A stretch of 64,000 nt of DNA from Diospyros lotus (taxonomy: Eukaryota; Streptophyta; Magnoliopsida; Ericales; Ebenaceae), in the NCBI RefSeq assembly GCF_014633365.1, contig NC_068339.1, positions 13,849,925-13,913,924 on the forward strand, written 5' to 3'. The position numbers and the translations under genes were made by a program. A model generated the notes under the pieces. The model did no database searches. It saw only the letters and a program-made list of their open reading frames with translations, and was not told the origin of the DNA. Shown here piece after piece: positions 44,957-55,868 of the stretch. Numbering within the stretch: the stretch's first letter is position 1; every line of letters starts with the position of its first letter.

Positions 44957-46612
44957 AGGTAATTGTTCTTGATAATAGGGGTGGGAGGGTATTCAGGATG
45001 CAGTGATCCTGCGTTTAGTGAAAGTTTATATTCTTTCTCATGCGTGATATATTCTTTTTCATCTCTTGCAAAAAAGGGTAACTTAATATATACGGGGTTC
45101 TATGAGTGTGATCTGTTGAATATAGAAATGTTGCCTTGGGATCCATTTTCTTGTATTCTGTGCAACTAAGTAGACAGACGATGGATGCAAGGAAGTTTGG
45201 AATGTAGCAAATCATGCATGATATTGGAATTGTTTTGTTTTGTTCCTATTAGATTAGATTCCTAGTGGTTTTTGTTTCTTCCAATGTTCTTAGTCTTGCG
45301 TCTTATTGAAGAGTAAAGGACAAACTAATTGTTCTCTCATTTTGTTGGGTTAGTTGAATTTGAATATGCTTGGTTGGTGGGATTAGGGTTTGGTGTTCTA
45401 TAATTTGGGTTCTTGTGAAAGGGTGTTCCCGGGTCTTCTCGAGAACCTTACTAAACTAAATTAATGTGATTTTTTGTTTTTTTTCTTTTAAATTCTTTTA
45501 ATGCTCCGAACCATTGTGATTGGATGGGCATGATTTGGTTTTTCTTCTTTTAACAACTTGGTTCAGATTTAGTTCTTTTTTTTAAAAAAAAAAAAAACTT
45601 TGATTAACATCAAATTGGTTCATTTCGGGTTTGGGTTAAACTACTACTAGGTCTACAGATTGGATTAATTTAAAGCTCATCTTCTTAAAATTACATTTTT
45701 CAAACTTGTATGGGGTTAAATTTATTTGCTTTGTTAACCTGGTTATTTATTTATTTTTTCCAGAATTTATATTGTAATAAATTTTATAAATCTTGAGGAT
45801 TTTTGGTGTGCTATATATTATAGATTATAAAAAATGTATAGATATAATTTCATAGAAAATCCCAATCCAACCCGACTCAAGTTTAAATAGAATATAATAA
45901 TAAAATAAAATGGTTTCACTTGTTTTTCTTCTTCAAATCACTATTTTTCGTCTGTACCCCCAGAATTGGGAGAGAATTAATGAAAAGGAAATAAGTGAGA
46001 AGTTATGTTATTATGCATTAACAAAGCTTTCTACTCAATTCTATTTTTTAAAAAATTCTTGTTATATGTCTATCTTAAAATGTAAAATTGGCACTTACAA
46101 TTTTTAGTAGTGTGCTTCATTCCTTTCATTTCCATAATTCTCCCAAATTAAAATAAAATATTATTTATCACTTTCCATCTTCTCCCCAGATAAAGAAATA
46201 AAATTTTCCGTTTCATTTCATCTATTTTCAATCCATTCCAATTCCAATAATAAATTTCCTAAACAAAACCTTATGATTAAGTCAATTCTGGGCCCAAAAT
46301 TCTAGATCCAATCACGATTAATTTGGTTTCAAATTTATATAAAACCTGAACCAAGCCATTCAAGATGCAGCGGGTACACAGGAATGAATGCCACACCTAG
46401 TTCAATCCGTCCAATTTATGAATAGAAAGGATAGAAGAAGCTGACTTAAGCAAGGAGAGATGAAACATGTCACGATAATGAAAAGAGTTAAAAAGGGAGG
46501 ATAGATAATAGATTAGAGACTTTTCACATCTAAATTAGGGATTGGGAAAATAACAAAATGCAGTTTCTAAGGTTTCTCTTTAGCATGTCCATCCTCAGCC
46601 TCATCTCATCGA
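44957..46612. other. Convergent intergenic region between the FDLNQ gene and the zinc-finger gene
   Basis: This holds the two 3' UTRs and AT-rich DNA. No separate gene was recognised; the open frames at 44963-45169 and 45910-46107 do not resemble known proteins. Confidence 0.5.
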
Positions 46613-46684
46613 TCAGTTTATAGAGTCAACAGCCGCATCCTCTGCTGCCTCATCAGCAACATTGTCCACTGTTTCTTTTTGAAT

Positions 46685-49600
46685 CTATTCTGACGCAACT
46701 TCTCCATCTTTCTCTATCACAATAACTTCTCTACCTTTCTTGTCTTTAATCTCTTCTGCTGGTACAACTTCTCCATCTTTCTCGCCTTTAATCTCTCCTC
46801 CTGGACCTATTTCTCCACCTTCCTCATCTTTCATCTCTTTTTCCACAACTACTACAATTTCATCTTCTTTTATCTCTTTTGCCACAACTTCTTCTATATC
46901 TGTTTCTCCTTTGTTCCCCTTGCGTGGAGCATTACCCACATGGGCAGAGGAACCACTTTGATTAAGCTGTTGAAGCCGTCTCACATGTTTCTTACCCCTC
47001 TTATGAAGACTCAACACTTTTTTACTGTAGGTTCCAACCTGACACAACTCACACCAGAAACTAAACTTCTGACGTCCAGCTTCCTGTGAGTTCTTGTTCT
47101 TTACATCTGAATTTGATTTTTTAAATAATATTGCCTCTCCTGTATTTTTAACCTGCTCGAGTTCCCCTTCCTCGTGCTTCGGGTTCTGATTACCAGGGGG
47201 CTTCCCAGAATTCTTTGGGGAAAATCCAATGGCATAGTTCTTGGCTGTCTCCTGGGACGTTTGTCCTATCCTGGACCTGTGTTTCCTCCCTCCAAAGTGT
47301 TCTTTCAAAGATTGCTCGCTTGTGGCAGTCACCTGGCAGATTGGACAATTCCACTCTTGTTTAACTTTCTTCTTTGAAGCAGCTAGAGGAAGCTCACTAT
47401 CACCTTGAACTGGCAGTGTCACAGCTTTACGCTTTGTTCCAGAAGGATTGCCCTCGGGCTTAGCCTGCAACGGAATACTCAAACAACAATCTTAGCCACT
47501 ATATGAATTATCAAGGCCTTGAAAGCACGGCCCCGGCTTCCAGAACATGCAGTAATACAGTTGTCATAGTTGTAATTCAAACAAACCACATTTCTGCTAC
47601 AAGTCCTTGACTTGCAAAGGTAAATGGATCGTGTTAGCTCATAAGAAACAATATAAAGCAAACAAAAGCTCCAGTTCATCACTTTTTTGTCTTCTGTTTT
47701 TTTCTTTTTTCTTTTTTTTTGGGGGGGGGGGTGTGTGAGTGGGGACAAGCGCCTTTCTAGCAAATTAAAATGGCCTAATCAACCTAAATACTTCCAAAGC
47801 ATGCATGCACCAGAAATTAAACACAATAGCAAAGATGATAACAGTAAAGACCTCTAATTTAAATTTTTACATCAAGAAAAAAAGTAGAATAGCCCAACTG
47901 CACAACATGGTGACAACTTAGTACACCAAGCTGGAAAACAAATTTCAAATCATAAAGAGCGAATCATTTGTAGTGATGCAGCAAATATTAAGTTCATCAC
48001 TTGTATGTATGCAAGTGTAAGATGTTCAGAAATTCTTCTAGACAAGAACCTGACAATGAATCCAGGAGACACTTCAGAGAAGTATTAAGAACTTAAAAAG
48101 TGAAAGTACTCCTTAAAATTCAACACAAGGTTGAAAATCTCTGAAGGAGAACGAAAATAAATTCAACATAAGGATACTGTACACCTCCCTAGCCTCCAAA
48201 AACTGAAGCAATAATGAAGAAGGGTTATCCATCTGATTGCACATATAGCATCAGTCCAACCAGGAAGGCAAGGGGTTGCCCATTTACCCGTTTACATACT
48301 TGATTTAACAAATTTTCAAATTTTATGCCTATATCTCATTTTTTATACTTGTTTTAATTTTAAATGGGTAATCAGGGACCTATTGGGGGACCCATTGCCA
48401 TCCCCAGTGTCAAACGCCACCACTTGTTCCCTCTTTCTCAAAATTATCTACAGTCAAAATAGTTCCACGAATGGGAACTTTGATCTCCAAGTAGCCTTCC
48501 AAAGGAAGTGCAACACATGGGAAAAGATCCTCTGCTGAATTGGCATCGCATTCAATCCTTTACACAGTTAGAGATGGTTATAAACAATTCCAATAATGGG
48601 TCAATTTCCTCATCCTGAAGATTGCATCTAAACTGTGGAACCACACAAACAGTATCTGTGGTTACAAAGACCTATCTGCCTGCCACAACCTCCTCATCAT
48701 AATCTAACCGAAATAAGTTAGAAAAGATCTATTATCCACCTGACAAATGCAGACTCATCCAAGACCATCACTATACTCCAAACACCATCCATTGTACTAG
48801 CTAAGCACAATAATAATTCCAGATTAGCTTCTTCCAAAAAAGATCACCATCCAAAACAAACCTCTACAACCACTTTCCTAAGAAAGCTTAATTAAAAAGC
48901 CTAAGTTTCTTAACACCCACACCCACCTGCCAAAGGGACCACATGCTTTTTCCTATCCATATGTTACTTTAATGCATCTTGTGCCCTACCACAAAGAAAG
49001 TACCTGTGTTCTCATTTAATTAGTAGATAGCCTTTACTATTAGCTTGCGCAACTTCTTGGACTTGTAGTGGTATAAGAGTGTGATTCAAGTAATAGGATG
49101 TTATGACAGTTGTTTGGGTAGGCAGAGACAACACTAATGTTGGAAGACCAAATACCAGAGAGGATCCCTTCAAAGCATACAGCCTTTTACAAAATGCAAT
49201 CTCTTCCCAAATATATTAATAAACTTTTTTTCCCCTGTAAATGAGAGATTCATTCCACAGAAAATGAGGAAACAAGTTCACAAGCTAGCTGGGGCATACC
49301 CCAAGCAAACACAGAAAACAGAAACACAAAAACAAGTTAAACAACAAAACAAGGCGAGATGCCACAACCAAACAAATAAAAAACACAACATGCGGGGCCT
49401 AACTGCTGCTTCTTCTTCTTCTTCTTCTTCTTCTTCTTCTGACTTTCCCTTTTGCGTTGGGACTCGGATTTTGGGGGAAGGTCCATAGAGTGTGAGCTGG
49501 ATAATTCATCTGAATCAAATATTGCATTCATCGAATCTTCTAAAGCATGATTCCCAGAATGTTTGTCCTGTGGGTCCAAAGCACTCATTAAAGGGATACA

Positions 49601-52600
49601 CTGATCTTCCTACATCAAGGAATAGAACCTGTTGACCACTAGAGTATTACTCACCATATCTTGGTAACCTCCAAATCTAGAGGACTGGTCCAGTGAACAC
49701 CAGTCCTTGCCATGAGAAGGCCCACTCAACTAGGGAGGCCTAATCACTTTACTCAACTCTTCAGTATAAGGGACTTGAGAGAACCCACCATCCACTGCCC
49801 CCTTGCTGGTATTAGTGCCTTGGGGCATTTCAACCTTCGAGACATAGACCTGTTTTACTTTCTTCGAGCAATTCACCAAAGAATGACCAAAGACACCACA
49901 TTGTTTACAAACTGACGGAATCCATTGGTATTCAACTTGAAGTTCGGCAATTTTAGGTTCTCCAGTAAAAACATCAGTTACCTGGAATAATTCAATATGA
50001 GCTGGAAATGAGGAAGAAGTGTGAACCTCTACACAGACTTTGGCATAAGCTAGGTGCACCCTGTCTTCCGTCATCACATCTGCAAGAATGGAGCGACCAA
50101 TAGCACTTGCAATGATAGATAATCCACTGCTAGTCCACCACTCTAAAGAAACATCATAAATTTTCACCCAAAGGGGAATAGATGAGTGGGAATCTAGTGA
50201 AAGAAGCATGCCCAATTCCAGCACTTAAGAAATAGGGGTCTACCAGCAAAGAGCCAAGGGCCGGCCTCAAAGATATTCATCATCTGAGCATGGGTCTCAA
50301 ACCGAAAAAAATAGAAACCCAAACGAATGGACAATACATCTTTAAGCCCATGATGTTTCCAAATTTTTGCAGCAATGTATTGAACTGTAGGAAAAGGTAA
50401 GCGTTTCTCTATGAAATAACCAACTAAATTATTAACCCAATATTGCTTACCTTCCTCAACAGCTGCAAAAGGTAGTTGAACTCTAGGAATTCCATTTGCA
50501 TTGAATGAAGGAGGAACATAACTTACTTTTTTGGAATACGAAGACGAGACAGCCCTGCACCATGGGGCCCGTGAGATAACCGACCCTCTCCAAGATCTGC
50601 ATTCAGATTAAGACCTAGATCTGAACTGAAGTAAACGGGCTGCTTCATGTTTGCCATATCCACCCGACCCAAGCAGCCCACAATACCCACTTCCTCTAAA
50701 GTCTGAACACCCGCATTGGAAATACGAATGCAAAAGCCTAACTTCTGTCTCAGATTCATCCGACCCAGCTACCGCAATTGGCCCACCTTATCAAATTTGA
50801 ATTTGCCTCTAGATCTTCACGTAATCCTGCCATATGAGAGAATGACTGCACTTGATTGCCATCACCTTTTGCTGAGGCATTAAATGCCTTATTTAATGTT
50901 CTTCGAGCATTTAACCATGTGGACCCCACCACATTAATTTCCATCTTGTCATCATAGTGACCAGCGATGACTTAATAAACGGTCACAATCCATCTTTGAG
51001 CCTACCACTTCCAACCATGACCTCCAATGTAACACAGACCCACCAGTGACTCCAATGCCATCTGCAATCATCACCGTTGGGTGTAAATGCGACTGATTAA
51101 GCTCCGACAAACCCAAATCACCTTGGCCTTGGTTTTTATCATCAAGATATATCTCTTTCTCATGCACAATGACCATAGGCTAGCAAAGCATCTCAACAAA
51201 TCAGGATGGGCCCAATTTTGTCTTGTCCTTTTCACAGAATCTGAACTTGTCTCCATCAACCATAGGAGCTATCTCACCTTCCCCCAATGTTTCCTAACAC
51301 GTCATCTCCTTCTCCATCAACGTCTAAGGTAGATGGAACGACATGTTTTCTTGCATGGCTTGAGTACCCCCTCCCTCGTCATCTTCCGCTTATTGTTCTT
51401 CCATCATCACCATCGCCTGGAACTGCACGTCTCTACAACTTGGGCTTGTCACCATCACGTCATTGGCCTCCTTTCCCCCCACTGCATCAACTAGTTCTTA
51501 CTGAACTACCACTAGATAATCTTATTTTGATCCACACCTTTCTTTTATCCAAAAATGAACTTTCCCAACGATCTTGGAGCAAAGCCAACTAGACTATCAC
51601 TCACTCGACTTGGTCATCCACATTAACATGGACGAACTCCCAGACCTCTCTTGGAGCCCAAGCCCCCAGGTGACCACTGAACACCTCCTCCACTACCCAG
51701 GGAACCTTGAACGCAGTGGATGACACTGTCTGGCAACGTTTTGGAAGAAGATGGCGACCTACTATGCATGGAAACGGGGGATTTTCCATGCGTCAAATTG
51801 GAAGGGTAGGGAGAAGGGTGCATTAGTAAATTTACCCTGCACCATTTTAGCTTTAAAGGAGCAGCCAAGCAACAAAGCCAAATATGAAGGCTACTACATC
51901 CATGACTTTTCCCACATCCACTAGGACAGTCTCATCTTATGTAAGTTAATATGTGAGACCAACAGTTTCAAATTATAATACATCTCAAAATCCTCTATTA
52001 GGAAGCCCCATAAAACAAAAAGGTCTGCAATACTAAGACAAGGGCCCATCCATCAAGCCCACTTCAAAGCCTAGAACCCAACATTCCACAACCTTTTCCA
52101 ACACCAGGTTAGCATCTCCATCACCATGATAGTTAACAAAGGAGAGAGACTTGCAAACCTCAAACCTCTGGAACCATCTAGAAAAGGCCTTTGGGGTCTT
52201 TGCACAAATGAGTGAAGAACATAACCATAAAAATGCAATATTAAATCAATCCCCTCCACCCAACACAAAATATTCTCCAAGTAACATGTGAAGTAAAGCC
52301 TAGCAACCATGACCATAAGCCTTTGCTCCATGGAGCTTAGACAACAACCAGAAGGTGAAGCTTTGAGTATGAGAATTCACAATCTCATTGGCCATAAGCA
52401 TATCGTCCAAAATCTAACTATCCCATGGAATGGCATTCTGTGAGTTCGATATTGCCTACCACATTCCTAATTTTAACCTGAAGGGACGCTGACTTCCACT
52501 AAAAGTTTTACACACTCCTTGCCAAAATAACAAGAATGCAACTGTTCAGATGGATATACAGCCACACAAGAAAAGATAAAATTAGAAATGAGGTTATTCT

Positions 52601-53817
52601 TAATAAGGTTGGAATGGCTCCCATTGGAGATAAGATACAGAGAGACAATTAAGATGGTTTGGTCATGTGGAAAAAAAAAAACTAATAGTCTCTCCTGGCA
52701 AGGGAGTTGATGGCATAAAACAAGTACCTAGCAAAAGAGGTAGAGAAAGACCAAAACAAACTTGGCGGGAGACAATTAGGTTTCATATTCAGTATATGGG
52801 CGTTACTGAAGAAAAGGCAACATATAGAATGAATGAGAATCTAGAAAATTCATGTAGTTTAGCCCACAGTGAGATCAAGGCTTGATATGTAGTTTTTGTT
52901 GTAAATTAGGAGAAAATTTCTCCAATACACCAAAGAAAGCCAAAAGAAGAATCTAATATAACAACCACAAATGCAGATGCACGTAGATGGATTATGGATA
53001 GTGACAGCGAGAGGTTAGAAACGTTTTAAGGACTGACCAGGAAAACGATCTTCTCTTTGCCAACCACCTCCGATATCATCTTAAGTTCAGAGCTGCTGCG
53101 CTGAAAGGGAAGCGCCCCCAAGCCCCCAACCACACCGCGAGGGTGGTACCCCTGAAGCTCCAATGCCAAATCCATCTTCTCTTCGGAGGAGCTTTTGCCT
53201 TGAGAAATCTTTGGTTCCGCACGCTGAAACGGCGCCATCTCGAATCCCCCGATACCGCGGCGGCCCTCATAAGGCAGCCTCTCCTGAAGCGACAGCGCCA
53301 GCCTCTCCTCAATCGATCTACTCGTCGACAGATAATGCAATTGAGGTAGCCCTGGCTCGAACTGTCCTGAGGCCGGGGCAGAGGTAGACAAAAGCGGGAA
53401 CCGCTCCCCTCTGCGCAGCGCCATCTCTCTCTCCACCATCATCTCCCTCCTCACCTCCGCCTCCAGCAACCGCTTCCGCGCGATCTCCTTGGCGATGATC
53501 TCTTCTCTTATCTTCTCCTTCTCGATCTCCCTCCGAACCGCTTCGCGCACATCGATAGGGTTCCGAAAGGACTCCATCATTCGCCGGTCATCAGGGCCCA
53601 AATAGCCCGCTGCAAGTATGCATTAACGAATATCAGCCACAAAATTCGTTAAACTGATATCTTCTAACCAAATCGAAGCCCTACAATCGCTTGCAACTCT
53701 ATTCCTTGTCAGAGCAAATGCATGAAACGAAAAGAAAGCAAAATCTCAAACATCAATATCCACTTCACTTCAAAAATCTGGCCTTTTTTCGGGTTAATTT
53801 TACCGATATAGATATAG

Positions 53818-53863
<46 letters not shown>

Positions 53864-54052
53864 GTACGCGTGTTCATCTGTACATTCAAGAGTGGAATTA
53901 CAACCGGAGCCACCGATTTTCTCAGATGAGCGAAAGTTTAGGGAAACATTGTACGAACCTCGTAGGGCTTGCTCAGTGAAGTAACCGAACCTTGAACTCG
54001 GAGGGGGATGCGTCGAGGCTTGCCCGGCGGTGGCTCGAAAATTGAACTCCAT
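46685..54052 (-). CDS. Protein with two U1/matrin-type C2H2 zinc fingers
   Basis: Minus-strand exons 54052-53959, 53609-53038 and 47464-46685 total 1446 nt, or 481 residues, in phase. The N-terminus is MEFNFRATAGQASTHPPPSS. A highly charged helical segment follows (VREAVRREIEKEKIREEIIA, then AEVRREMMVEREMALR). Near residues 262-282 is finger 1 (CPICQVTATSEQSLKEHFGG, then KH), and about 90 residues later finger 2 (CELCQVGTYSKKVLSLHKRG, then KH). Both have the CX2C...HX5H spacing of U1/matrin (zf-met) fingers, which bind RNA, often double-stranded. The tail is acidic with repeated KDGEV/EEIKD phrases. The TAG at 46685-46687 is followed in frame by 23 further codons of similar composition. The second intron (5.57 kb) is filled with LINE relics; additional small exons there cannot be excluded. 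The function is unknown; a nuclear RNA-binding role is inferred from the fingers. Confidence 0.88.
49340..51870 (-). pseudogene. LINE ORF1-like relic (DUF4283 plus CCHC zinc knuckle)
   Basis: The best piece, 50224-49730, encodes IPLWVKIYDVSLEWWTSSGL, IASAIGRSILADVMTEDRVH and a zinc knuckle CKQCGVFGHSLVNC (CX2CX4HX4C). Upstream frames, with stops and shifts, give the preceding DUF4283 part (LGFYFFRFETHAQMMNIFEA, GRPLFLKCWNW). Downstream frames give an acidic/Ser tail. This domain pair is typical of ORF1 of plant L1-type LINEs. No endonuclease or reverse-transcriptase ORF2 follows, so the element is broken. It lies in the same orientation as the host gene. Confidence 0.75.
52540..52890 (+). pseudogene. 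3' end fragment of an RTE-type LINE reverse transcriptase
   Basis: Plus-strand frames give SHTRKDKIRNEVILNKVG, then (after a shift) RWFGHVEKK-like wording and KRGRERPKQTWRETIRFHIQ, ending YMGVTEEKATYRMNE. This is the very conserved C-terminal region of RTE-clade polyproteins in plants. It is cut at the 5' side and has frameshifts. It is antisense to the host gene and to the other LINE relic. Confidence 0.7.
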
Positions 54053-55556
54053 TCTACGCAGGCGAAACCTAGCTAAGCTAGCTAGCTAGGTATACATATG
54101 CGCTTACAGAGAAAGCGGCGAAGGGAAAGGAGGGGGAGGGGTTTACGAACAGAGAGATGGGATTTTAACTTTCCGGTGGACGAGGCTTGGATACAGCGCG
54201 TGAAGCGGGAACTTCAAGCAATTGAGTTGTTATCGCATGGGGGAAGACTAGGGTTTTAGATCAAATTGGTCGATTGTATCTTGACATCTGGAAAAAAATA
54301 AACCTTGAAGAGAGGATTGGCCTGATAGAAAGCTAATGAAGTTGAGAGATAGTCTCAGCGTAGTGCGGTGTGGTGCAGGAGTAGGGGATTAGCAGCGGAG
54401 GAAGCTGTGCGGATAAGGACAGCGCACCTGGCCCACCAGTCAATAAGATTACGATTACAAGCGTACAGTTCCATTCGATTACGGCATCTACAGTCTATCC
54501 AGTTCCGTTACAAATTGTGAGAAATGGGACCAAGATCGTGGTGCTTTTCATAATATAAATTACACACGGCATGTCTACGCTTTGTTAGGAGGACAAAAAT
54601 ATTTTTGATATTTTAAAAATGATAGGATATCTTTGTTATTAATTTATTTAATAAGTTAGTTATTTTATTTTTATATATTATTAATTTATTATTATAAAAA
54701 TAAATAAATAAATAACGTTGAAAACCATTACCGTTAACATGACGGTTAATAATAACGAAAAAAAGTCAAGTGTTTGATCACGAAGAAAAATGATATAAAA
54801 GCTAAGAATGAAATTAAATAAGAGTATTTTTAATATTTTTAAAAAATTAACCATTAATTCAAGACATAAGACAAAGGAACATATTTTTTTAATTTTTTTT
54901 ATAATATAACGTGTGTTATATAATTTTACCTAATTTTATTAGAGATGGTTTAAATTAAATATCGTTTTCAATTATTTTTTCATTCATTTGGTAATTGGGG
55001 ACTTTGAATCTAGACTCGATTATTTTATATGTAAGTTCTCTCTCTTTATATATATATATATATAATGTAAATTTTTTTTAAATTCAAAACTCTCCGAGGT
55101 GTGTTTCCCTAATTTTTATTTTAAAAATACCCTGATCAATTATTTATTAACTATTATGATAAATTTAAAATTCAATACAAAAACTAACATTTGTATTTTA
55201 AAATTTCAACAACAACCATCTTGCACATATCAATTAATATATTTTTTTAATAAAATAAAAACTAACCTATAATAAAAGCTCATGATTGTTGTCGTAATTG
55301 TGAATTTTTTTAGAAATTTATAGAATTTTTGTAAGTTTCTCAGTTCTTATTCAAAGTTTAATAATTAATAATGTGTTTTACTCATTCAAATAGGAGCTTA
55401 TGTGCGTGCGTGTGCATCCGTAGGCAAAGGTTTGAGATCCTATTAATTTTCTCAACCATAAAGAATATTTAAATATTGAATTTTCTGTATTGAAGTGAAG
55501 GCAGAATGCATTTTATCTCTTTCGCTCCTAAGCTCTAATCGGCAGCATAATTGAAG
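54053..55556. other. Divergent intergenic region between the zinc-finger gene and the first RCI2 gene
   Basis: The 400 bases next to the zinc-finger gene are GC-richer and purine-rich, consistent with its promoter and leader. The rest is AT-rich, with a TA tract at about 55048-55065. No gene was recognised. Confidence 0.5.
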
Positions 55557-55868
55557 ATGGCGGGTAATTGCGAGATCTTCCTGGAAGTATTAATTGCAAT
55601 ATTGCTTCCTCCTCTAGGAGTTTTCTTTCGTCATGGTTGTTGCAGTGTAAGTGTTCTCTATCTATTTCTCTCATTTCAAAATTCAAAATTCAAAATCCAA
55701 AATCCAAAATTTGTTTTTGTTTTTGGTTTTGATTTGCAGTGCGAATTCTTGCTATGTCTGGTGCTGACTTTGTTAGGCTACGTGCCGGGGATAGTGTATG
55801 CCGTCTACGCCATTGTTGTCCACGATAGGCATCATCGTAACGATGAATGGCATGCTCTAAATGCCTAA
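55557..55868 (+). CDS. RCI2/PMP3 (UPF0057) low-temperature/salt-responsive proteolipid, copy 1
   Basis: Exons 55557-55646 and 55740-55868 (219 nt, 72 residues). Two membrane-spanning segments: about residues 8-24 (FLEVLIAILLPPLGVFF) and about 31-55 (CEFLLCLVLTLLGYVPGIVY). The conserved PPLGVFFRHGC loop and LGYVPGIVYAVYAI signature are intact. A hydrophilic tail of about 16 residues (VHDRHHRNDEWHALNA) places it with the long-tailed members of this family. PMP3-type proteolipids sit in the plasma membrane or endomembranes and influence membrane potential and Na/K tolerance. The upstream in-frame TTG at 55551 is not a start. The intron carries an (AAAATYC) mini-repeat at about 55676-55712. A paralogue with identical exon lengths lies 3.3 kb downstream in the same orientation. 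Confidence 0.95.
   Translation: MAGNCEIFLEVLIAILLPPLGVFFRHGCCSVSVLYLFLSFQNSKFKIQNPKFVFVFGFDLQCEFLLCLVLTLLGYVPGIVYAVYAIVVHDRHHRNDEWHALNA

Larger units (their letters stand above)
47465..53037 (-). other. Intron 2 of the zinc-finger gene, inflated by retrotransposon relics
   Basis: From low to high coordinates: a poly-G/poly-T patch at 47700-47731, about 1.5 kb of ordinary intron, LINE-type ORF1 remains on the minus strand (49340-51870), and a 3' LINE fragment on the plus strand (52540-52890). I see no convincing additional exon. Confidence 0.55.

Noticed and set aside
52667..52885. Independent small gene with GRERPKQTWRE wording
   Set aside because: It matches the conserved end of RTE LINE polyproteins and continues upstream in a shifted frame.
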